Position numbers and translations under genes: made by a program. This document shows positions 43,253 through 48,753 of a stretch of 48,753 nucleotides of DNA, piece after piece. The stretch lies in NCBI GenBank assembly GCA_041497605.1, contig JBGQGW010000002.1, positions 1 through 48,753 of the forward strand. Reading direction: 5' to 3'. The notes beneath the pieces were generated by a model that ran no database searches, had not been told where the DNA came from, and saw only the letters and a list, made by a program, of their open reading frames with translations. The stretch comes from JBGPTK01 sp041497605 (GTDB lineage: Bacteria; Acidobacteriota; Terriglobia; Acidiferrales; UBA7541). The first letter of the stretch is position 1. Each line of letters begins with the position of its first letter.

Positions 43253-43368
43253 GCTGCGCTAATCTGCTACGAGGGCCGTTGTGGTGCAAGGAAAAAGTTG
43301 CGCGCGGCCGGCTCGCGGGGCATCGAGCGCGAGAATATCCGATTTACAAATACGAAGCAGAGCGAGCG

Positions 43369-44352
43369 TCAACCGTCCCTCCGCCGGGCCTGTACATAAA
43401 CGCTGTCAGCCACGTTGACCAGTCCCCTCACTCTCGAGCTGACCTTACGGATTGCTTCCGATACCCGGACCAAAAGGTTGCGAGGAAACGGCAGGAGATC
43501 GGCGTCCGCAGGCTGGATATTGAGCGCGAAGTAGCCATCGGCTGAGATGGAGGCTGGTCCGATTGCCGCCTGGAATTCTCGTCGAAGTTCCGCGATCGTC
43601 CAGTAGCGAACCCCGAAACCGTCGGGCAATTCATGGCGGCCTGTGAGCTGCTGGAATAGATTTCGAACCCCGTATTTGCCGGCCATTTGAACGAGGCAAA
43701 TCCCTGAGGGTTGGAGTACGCGGTGAATGCTGGTCAAGGCTTCGCGCACGGCATCTTTGTGGAAATGTTGGAGCACGCCGTATGAGAAAATAACGTCGAA
43801 GCTCCCGCTGCGAAAGGGAAGGAAACGCGCATCGGCGACGACGTGGGTCACGTTGGCATCAAGCTGCCGGCTCACGCGGCGGGCTGCACGGATTGCGTAG
43901 AGCGAAGGATCGACACCAACCACGCTGTACCCTTTCCGCGACGCGGCGATGGACCATCTTCCCCAATTGCAGCCTAGATCAAGCAGCCTCTCCTTCTCAT
44001 CACTTGGTCGCAGTCGAAACTCGGGAATCGGGTAGCGTTTGAGTTTTCCGGTCAGCCGGGCATACAGGTTTCCATTGGTCAGCACGATGTGATCTTGCAC
44101 ATAGGGATCGACGGCCCCAGCCGAGGATCGGCTGCGCTCTTCAGCGTCGTCCAGATCTGGCTCTCCATTAAGCATCCGAAAAGTTTCGGGCGCGGCTCCT
44201 CCTGTCGATGTGGCGTCCGGTAGGAGCATAACGGGAATGCCATCCGCGATTGGATAGGTGTGTCCCTGCGGGCAGCGCATGCGCTCTGTCGAGAAATCGA
44301 GCCGCTGCTGATCCCGGGGACAAACCAGATTTTCTTGAAGCCATTCATTCAT
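43369..44352 (-). CDS. Class I SAM-dependent methyltransferase with Trm112-like N-terminus
   Basis: 327 residues. The first 45 residues resemble a Trm112 zinc-binding tail (LVCPRDQQRL, MRCPQGHTYPIADGIPVML), but only two Cys remain, so zinc binding is doubtful. The catalytic domain has LLDLGCNWGRWSIAA, VVGVDPSLYAIRAA and FDVIFSYGVLQHFHKD. Starts with ATG at 44352, the first gene of the 43-kb minus-strand block and divergent from the plus operon at 44636. Acceptor unknown, probably a sugar. Confidence 0.87.
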   Translation of the reverse strand: MNEWLQENLVCPRDQQRLDFSTERMRCPQGHTYPIADGIPVMLLPDATSTGGAAPETFRMLNGEPDLDDAEERSRSSAGAVDPYVQDHIVLTNGNLYARLTGKLKRYPIPEFRLRPSDEKERLLDLGCNWGRWSIAASRKGYSVVGVDPSLYAIRAARRVSRQLDANVTHVVADARFLPFRSGSFDVIFSYGVLQHFHKDAVREALTSIHRVLQPSGICLVQMAGKYGVRNLFQQLTGRHELPDGFGVRYWTIAELRREFQAAIGPASISADGYFALNIQPADADLLPFPRNLLVRVSEAIRKVSSRVRGLVNVADSVYVQARRRDG

Positions 44353-44479
44353 CGGAGCAAGAGAGGATCATACGTCGGGCGCAGTTGGCCACCAATGCCA
44401 ATCCGCCGGATTCGTCTTTTGCCCCTGCCGCCCTCTTGAAAGTTAACAGTGCTTGATTCGCATCACTGGGCGGTTCACC

Positions 44480-44508
44480 TTGTAATCGTGCTATCCATTT
44501 GCTATAAA
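44480..44508 (+). promoter_or_regulatory. Strong candidate promoter of the divergent plus-strand operon
   Basis: TTGTAA (44480-44485) and TATAAA (44503-44508) are separated by 17 bases, with TGC immediately before the -10, an extended -10 element. It lies 128 bases before the GTG start at 44636. The 283-base space between the divergent operons holds this promoter and no convincing gene; minus-strand promoter boxes are not clear. Confidence 0.62.
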
Positions 44509-44635
44509 CAAAAATGGTGGTTAGATGCCGAATCTTCGGTGAGATTGGCTGCGTTGGCTCTTTTGCAGCGTCCGATTCGAGAAGGAACAACTGAGCCAGA
44601 TTAAAGCCAACGCGGAGGCGAGACAAAGGCTCGAC

Positions 44636-45694
44636 GTGAGTTCTGAGAAGACCCACCATCTCCAGCCCACGTGCACGGTCGTAATCTGTACGCGTAATCG
44701 CCCCAAAGAGCTCAATCGCTGTCTCCAAGCGATCAGTCGGCTCGATTATCCTCGGTTCAATGTCCTGATCGTTGACAACGCCCCAGACGACGGCCAAGCC
44801 AAAAATATTGCGCTCCAATGGGATGCCGCATACGCCCTCGTGCCTGTTCCAGGATTGAGCCGTGCGCGCAACCGGGGCGCGTTCGCCGCCTTCGGAGAAA
44901 TCATTGCCTACTTGGACGACGACTCGATTCCGGAGCCTGATTGGCTCTCCAACCTGGTTCGCGAATTTGCGGATCCTCAAGTCATGTCGGTCACCGGCCG
45001 CATTGTCGCGCTCTCTGTTGAAACCGAGGCAGAGCGGCTCTGGGCCCAAATCGGTGTAAGTTCCAATGGCCGCGGGCGGCACGCGGTGGATTCCTCGGTC
45101 CCCATCTGGTTCGAGCTTGCGAACTTTGGAGGCATCGGCGACGGTGGCAACATGGCGTTTCGCCGCCAGGTATTCAACGAATGGCCTGGATTCGACGAGA
45201 GGATAGGATGCGGTTCCGGTCTCGGCGCTTGCGAAGAGCATAACGCCTTCTTTCAACTCATCGATCGTGGCTTCCGTGTCATTTATACGCCTTCGGCGAT
45301 CGTCCGGCACCCTCATCCGAAAAACATCGAAGATGTCCGCGCCCGGTTGCAGAACGCGCTGTCTGCGGCCACTGCCTATTTCACACTCCTGCTTTTCGAA
45401 GAACCTCGGTACCGGAAGGCCGTGATGAAGTATGTGATGGAAGCGCTCCAGGGCACGCCCCGAACCTGGCGGGGCCCCTCTCCGGGCGAGCGTCCACGAG
45501 TCTTGTCCCGATGGCAAGCAGCCCTGGCTGTCCTCTCTGGTCCGCTTCGCTACCTACAGCTCCGTTACATGCGAGGCCTCCCGAATCGAGCGCCTCTTCT
45601 CAACACTTCGCGCGCCAAGAAGCGCGCGGAAGCGGCGGTGAGGTCTGATCTTGTTTCGTCCTCTCCGGCACGCTCTTCCTCCCCCGAAAGTTAG
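44636..45694 (+). CDS. GT2-family glycosyltransferase
   Basis: 352 residues. The GT-A fold starts TVVICTRNRPKELNRCLQAI and has the acidic donor site IIAYLDDDSIPEPDW, then FGGIGDGGNMAFRRQVF and EEHNAFFQLIDRG. An inverting transferase with unknown donor. The start is GTG at 44636: AAAGG lies six bases upstream, and the frame continues upstream without an ATG to a stop. It is the first gene of the plus-strand operon, followed by an FkbM methyltransferase nine bases later. Confidence 0.89.
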   Translation: MSSEKTHHLQPTCTVVICTRNRPKELNRCLQAISRLDYPRFNVLIVDNAPDDGQAKNIALQWDAAYALVPVPGLSRARNRGAFAAFGEIIAYLDDDSIPEPDWLSNLVREFADPQVMSVTGRIVALSVETEAERLWAQIGVSSNGRGRHAVDSSVPIWFELANFGGIGDGGNMAFRRQVFNEWPGFDERIGCGSGLGACEEHNAFFQLIDRGFRVIYTPSAIVRHPHPKNIEDVRARLQNALSAATAYFTLLLFEEPRYRKAVMKYVMEALQGTPRTWRGPSPGERPRVLSRWQAALAVLSGPLRYLQLRYMRGLPNRAPLLNTSRAKKRAEAAVRSDLVSSSPARSSSPES

Positions 45695-45703
45695 AAGATC
45701 AAA

Positions 45704-46507
45704 ATGAATCTGGCTGCCAGGCTTCGGTCGGATCTCAAGACAGCGGCCAGCTTCCACCGAGCAGGAGCTACTCTCGGTAGTCTCATCCTTTATCCGTTTC
45801 GGCGGCGGGCGAACCTGCAAACCCAGATCACTCTGAAGAATGGCTTCACCATCCGCGCTCCTCGTGAAGCCGAGTTAACAGCTCTCTTCCAGGATATCTG
45901 GGTAGAGCGCTCGTACGCTCCCCATCCCTTCTCGTTGGGTTCGGAGGACACGGTTGTTGATCTTGGCGCGCAGGTCGGCGTATTCACTCTTTGGGCTGCT
46001 GCGCAATTTCCGCGTGTGCCCATCATCGCGGTGGAACCCTCTCCGGAATCGTTTGCCATCCTCCAGCAGAATGTGACCAGAAACCGTCTGAACCAGGTCG
46101 AGTTACTCGAGGCAGCAGCCGGCGGGCGCTCCGGAATGGGCGTTCTTCACTCCCGGGGGTCCATCTCGATGCATACGCTCTATCGTCGCGATCTTCTCCA
46201 CAGCACTTTTCTTCCCGTCGCCAGCGTGCCAATGATCACACTCGACGATCTATTTGAAAGGTTCCACATCGTGCGCTGCGGTCTCCTAAAACTCGATTGT
46301 GAAGGGGCGGAGTATGAGACCTTGATGAATGCTTCGAATGCTGTGCTTGGCCGCATCCACCGCATCACGATGGAGTATCATCGGGGGTTGAATGACGGGA
46401 CGCCCGAACAGCTCAGCTCCTTTCTCGAGAGTAGAGGATTCAATGTAACGGTGCCGGCCCCCCGATCCTCAGAGAACGGTTATCTTTATGCAATGCTTCG
46501 GAACTGA
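45704..46507 (+). CDS. FkbM-family methyltransferase (copy 2)
   Basis: 267 residues. Motif I is VVDLGAQVGVFTLWAA, followed by IIAVEPSPESFAIL and the FkbM signature LLKLDCEGAEYETL. Same length as the 22769 protein but clearly divergent in sequence, so not a recent copy. ATG at 45704, nine bases after the GT2 stop. It probably O-methylates a sugar hydroxyl; acceptor unknown. Confidence 0.88.
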   Translation: MNLAARLRSDLKTAASFHRAGATLGSLILYPFRRRANLQTQITLKNGFTIRAPREAELTALFQDIWVERSYAPHPFSLGSEDTVVDLGAQVGVFTLWAAAQFPRVPIIAVEPSPESFAILQQNVTRNRLNQVELLEAAAGGRSGMGVLHSRGSISMHTLYRRDLLHSTFLPVASVPMITLDDLFERFHIVRCGLLKLDCEGAEYETLMNASNAVLGRIHRITMEYHRGLNDGTPEQLSSFLESRGFNVTVPAPRSSENGYLYAMLRN

Positions 46508-46569
46508 ACTGCGCCACGTGAGTCTCCGCCGGTGCGCCCTTCTGTGCCCTCGTCGAGGGGGAGAATAGG

Positions 46570-47334
46570 ATGGGAAGAGCCGTGAGCAGGGAACAAGCTG
46601 AGACACAGGACGTCACCAAGCATCGCTACAGCCCGCGCCTTCGATCCCTGATCAGAAAATTTCCTCGACTCCACGAGACTCTCTACCTCTTCGCGGAATT
46701 CGGTGAATTGCTTTCCTATCGTCCCGGCCGGGCACGCTCTGTAAATTCTCGCGATTACGAGTCTCGGGTCGACCCCTGGGGTTACGCGACCCCGTGGGGA
46801 TCGAGGCATCTTCAAACGGTACGCGACCTACTGGATCGAGCCTGCGGGTCGATGCATTTTCGTCGCGTCCTGGACATCGGTTGCGGCGAAGGTTGGGTCA
46901 GTGAAATCCTCGCCGAGCGATGCGATTTCCTGCTGGGCGTCGATTTTGCTCCTGAAGCCTTGGCACGAGCCCAGGAACGTTGCCGTTCCTGGCCACATCT
47001 ACAGTTTGCCGAGTGGGATTTGAGAAATGATCCATCCCTAGGCACGTTTAACCTGATTCTTCTCGTGGGAGTCTTGGAATGCCTCGGCTTACCCGGTGAG
47101 TTCCGGACCGCGCGTGCAAAAGTGATTGGGATGCTCGAGCCCGGCGGGTACTTGCTCGTGATAACCACCCTGCAAAATGACGGTCGCGAACAAGCCTGGT
47201 GGGGCCGCTGGCTTCCCCGCGGTGGCCGGCAGGTCAGCAAGTTTCTCGCCAGAGATTCACGATTGGAGATCATCGACACGATACTGTCGGAGACGCAAAG
47301 CTACACCCTCTACCGCAGAGGAGTGCCACTCTGA
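46570..47334 (+). CDS. Class I SAM-dependent methyltransferase
   Basis: 254 residues. Motif I is VLDIGCGEGWVSEILA, then LLGVDFAPEALARAQ and FNLILLVGVLECLG. ATG at 46570 has a GGGGGAG Shine-Dalgarno about eight bases upstream. It lies between the FkbM enzyme and the carbamoyltransferase in the plus operon. The acceptor is unknown; glycan modification is likely from context. Confidence 0.87.
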   Translation: MGRAVSREQAETQDVTKHRYSPRLRSLIRKFPRLHETLYLFAEFGELLSYRPGRARSVNSRDYESRVDPWGYATPWGSRHLQTVRDLLDRACGSMHFRRVLDIGCGEGWVSEILAERCDFLLGVDFAPEALARAQERCRSWPHLQFAEWDLRNDPSLGTFNLILLVGVLECLGLPGEFRTARAKVIGMLEPGGYLLVITTLQNDGREQAWWGRWLPRGGRQVSKFLARDSRLEIIDTILSETQSYTLYRRGVPL

Positions 47335-47364
47335 TTCGCCGCTCTTGATAAGGAAAAGGAAAGA

Positions 47365-48753
47365 ATGAACATCCTGAGCTTCGAATACGGGATCGGGTGC
47401 CACGACACTTCGGCCGCAATCATCTGTGACGGCGTGCTTGTGGCCGCCGTGGAAGAGGAGCGTTTCACTCGACGCAAGCATGATTCGGCCTTCCCCTCCC
47501 GTTCCATCGAGTTCTGTCTACGGCAAGCAGGCTTATCCATGGAGCATGTTGATTTCATCGCCTTCCCGGAAAAGCCCTATCGCAGCGGCCCCCACTCGTA
47601 TCTCGCCGGGATTGATTGGCACTTGCTTCGCAGGCTGCACGCCCAGCGTAAGACAAGGTTTCGAAATCTCGTACACAAACGGATCCTGGATGCCCTGCTT
47701 CGTGCCGGAATCCACTTCAATTGGCAGATGTTTCCAGAACTGGCCGCGGGATTTGCTGAACTTCGCAGGCTGTATCCCGTCCTGCCGCCCATGCGCTTTT
47801 ACGAACACCACCATTCTCATGCTGCGGCTTCCTTCTTCACCACCGGCTTGGATCGGGCCGCAATCGTAACACTCGACTACCGCGGCGGTTTCTATTCCAC
47901 CATGACCTGGGCGGGTCAAGGGAATCGCATCACCCGGCTGCGCGCGGAAACTTTTCAGAATTCTCTTGGTGAGCTTTACTGGGACGCAACTCACTTTCTT
48001 GGCTTCGGCAATTTCGGCGAAGGAAAAACGATGGGACTCGCTCCCTATGGCGATCCTAGCCGCTTCGAAGCGCTCTTTGCTTCGATACTGGAGAGAAGAA
48101 ATTCAGCTTGGTTTGACTACCGCGGTTGGCCTTCTGGCCATGCACTTGGATTTCCTCCTCGAACGGATCAAAGCCCCCTTGTCGCGCCCTATCCGGACCT
48201 GGCCGCTGCCGTTCAAGCAGCTTTGGAAGCTGCGGAGCAGAAAGTGATCCGTTCGGCGATCGAGGAGGCTGGCAGCCGCACCGTGTGTCTGGGCGGAGGC
48301 GTGGCCTTGAATTGCTCCGCAAATGGCGCACTGTTGGAATCGGGCCTCGCGCATTCCGCCTGGGTATTCCCAGCCGTGAGTGATGCCGGCCTGAGCGTGG
48401 GCGCAGCGTTGCTTTGCGCGGCGGAGTGCGGAGAGTGGCATCCGGCTCGCCTGGAGCATGCTTATTGGGGACCCGAGTTTGGACCAAAGGAGTGCGAAGC
48501 GGCCCTTCTTCGAGAACCGCGGGCCACCTTTCAACTTGCCGCTGGCCCCGTGGAAGAACATCTCGCCGAAGCCCTCGCGAACGGGCAGATCGTTGGCGTT
48601 TGTCGCGGCCGAATGGAATTTGGCCCGCGCGCGCTCGGAAATCGCAGCATCCTGGCCGATCCCCGCCGCCTCGAAGTTCGCGACCGCGTCAACCGTCTAA
48701 AAGGGCGCGAGCTTTGGCGTCCCCTGGCGCCGGCCGTTCTTGCCGAACATGCA
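47365..48753 (+). CDS. NodU/CmcH/TobZ-family carbamoyltransferase (copy 3, runs off right edge)
   Basis: 463 codons in the window without a stop; the frame runs to the last base. Landmarks are NILSFEYGIGCHDTSAA, EEERFTRRKHDSAFP, metal-binding H148/H152 in YEHHHSHAAASF, EGKTMGLAPYG, CLGGGVALNC and EFGPRALGNRS. The acidic loop after the HxxxH reads DYRGG (171-175), lacking the second acidic residue seen in copies 1 and 2, so activity or metal site may differ. A purine-rich Shine-Dalgarno (AAGGAAAAGGAAAGA) precedes the ATG. It ends the part of the plus operon seen here. Family is certain, acceptor unknown. Confidence 0.92.
   Translation, partial: MNILSFEYGIGCHDTSAAIICDGVLVAAVEEERFTRRKHDSAFPSRSIEFCLRQAGLSMEHVDFIAFPEKPYRSGPHSYLAGIDWHLLRRLHAQRKTRFRNLVHKRILDALLRAGIHFNWQMFPELAAGFAELRRLYPVLPPMRFYEHHHSHAAASFFTTGLDRAAIVTLDYRGGFYSTMTWAGQGNRITRLRAETFQNSLGELYWDATHFLGFGNFGEGKTMGLAPYGDPSRFEALFASILERRNSAWFDYRGWPSGHALGFPPRTDQSPLVAPYPDLAAAVQAALEAAEQKVIRSAIEEAGSRTVCLGGGVALNCSANGALLESGLAHSAWVFPAVSDAGLSVGAALLCAAECGEWHPARLEHAYWGPEFGPKECEAALLREPRATFQLAAGPVEEHLAEALANGQIVGVCRGRMEFGPRALGNRSILADPRRLEVRDRVNRLKGRELWRPLAPAVLAEHA

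Noticed and set aside
44345..45517. Long minus-strand frame of 390 codons opposite the GT2 gene
   Set aside because: It is the antisense shadow of a clear GT2 gene and has no family motifs. Its last 60 codons extend into the divergent junction without an own start, so they give no support for a gene.
1..48753. CRISPR arrays, insertion sequences, tRNA or rRNA genes
   Set aside because: No regular repeats with spacers, no transposase-like proteins and no recognisable RNA genes were seen, although short tRNA genes could be missed by eye.

Overview
The window is one large surface-polysaccharide locus. It resembles an O-antigen or exopolysaccharide cluster of a moderately GC-rich Gram-negative bacterium. 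A Wza-type export protein and a Wzc-type tyrosine kinase show an outer membrane. Acidobacteriota is my best guess, from the style of the proteins and a small CxxC protein of a kind I associate with that phylum. This is inference, because no rRNA or other phylogenetic marker is present.

Layout. At the left edge the 5' end of a UDP-glucose 6-dehydrogenase gene runs off the window on the minus strand, divergent from a plus-strand membrane-anchored orphan (421-1272). From 1330 to 44352 every gene lies on the minus strand, many in start/stop overlaps of four bases. In transcription order, from high to low coordinates, this block has these parts: (a) a methyltransferase, a TPR protein coupled to an O-antigen-polymerase-like protein, Wza, Wzc and a nucleotide-sugar epimerase (44352-36072); (b) a methyltransferase, a GT39-like membrane protein, the Wzm/Wzt ABC exporter, a methyltransferase, a GmhA-like isomerase, a CDP-paratose-epimerase-like protein, a methyltransferase and three glycosyltransferases (35974-24656); (c) two methyltransferases, an acyltransferase and a second polymerase-like protein (24478-19635); (d) a WbpB/WbpD-like oxidoreductase and acetyltransferase pair, three glycosyltransferases, a second CDP-paratose-epimerase-like protein and a membrane transglutaminase (19409-12053); (e) an asparagine-synthetase-like amidotransferase, two NodU/CmcH/TobZ carbamoyltransferases, a WcaI-like glycosyltransferase, a WecA-like initiating transferase, a geranylgeranyl-reductase-like flavoprotein, a zinc-ribbon protein and a YdcF protein (11867-1330). 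From 44636 a divergent plus-strand operon carries a GT2 glycosyltransferase, two methyltransferases and a third carbamoyltransferase cut by the right edge.

How it may work. A WecA-like enzyme would load the first sugar phosphate on a polyprenyl carrier. About nine glycosyltransferases extend the chain. Epimerases, the isomerase and the oxidoreductase/acetyltransferase pair supply unusual sugars. The product is then heavily decorated by eight methyltransferases, an O-acyltransferase, three carbamoyltransferases and possibly an amidotransferase. Export parts of two classical routes sit together: Wzm/Wzt (ABC route), and Wza, Wzc and two polymerase-like proteins (Wzy route). No Wzx flippase is visible.

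The most notable observations are the geranylgeranyl-reductase-like flavoprotein beside the initiating transferase (possible saturation of the lipid carrier) with an apparent one-base frameshift at its start, the three carbamoyltransferases, a 78-bp direct duplication of one gene's leader and first ten codons flanking a two-gene decoration module, and an epimerase with Phe in place of the catalytic Tyr. I found no rRNA, tRNA, insertion sequence, transposase or CRISPR array.
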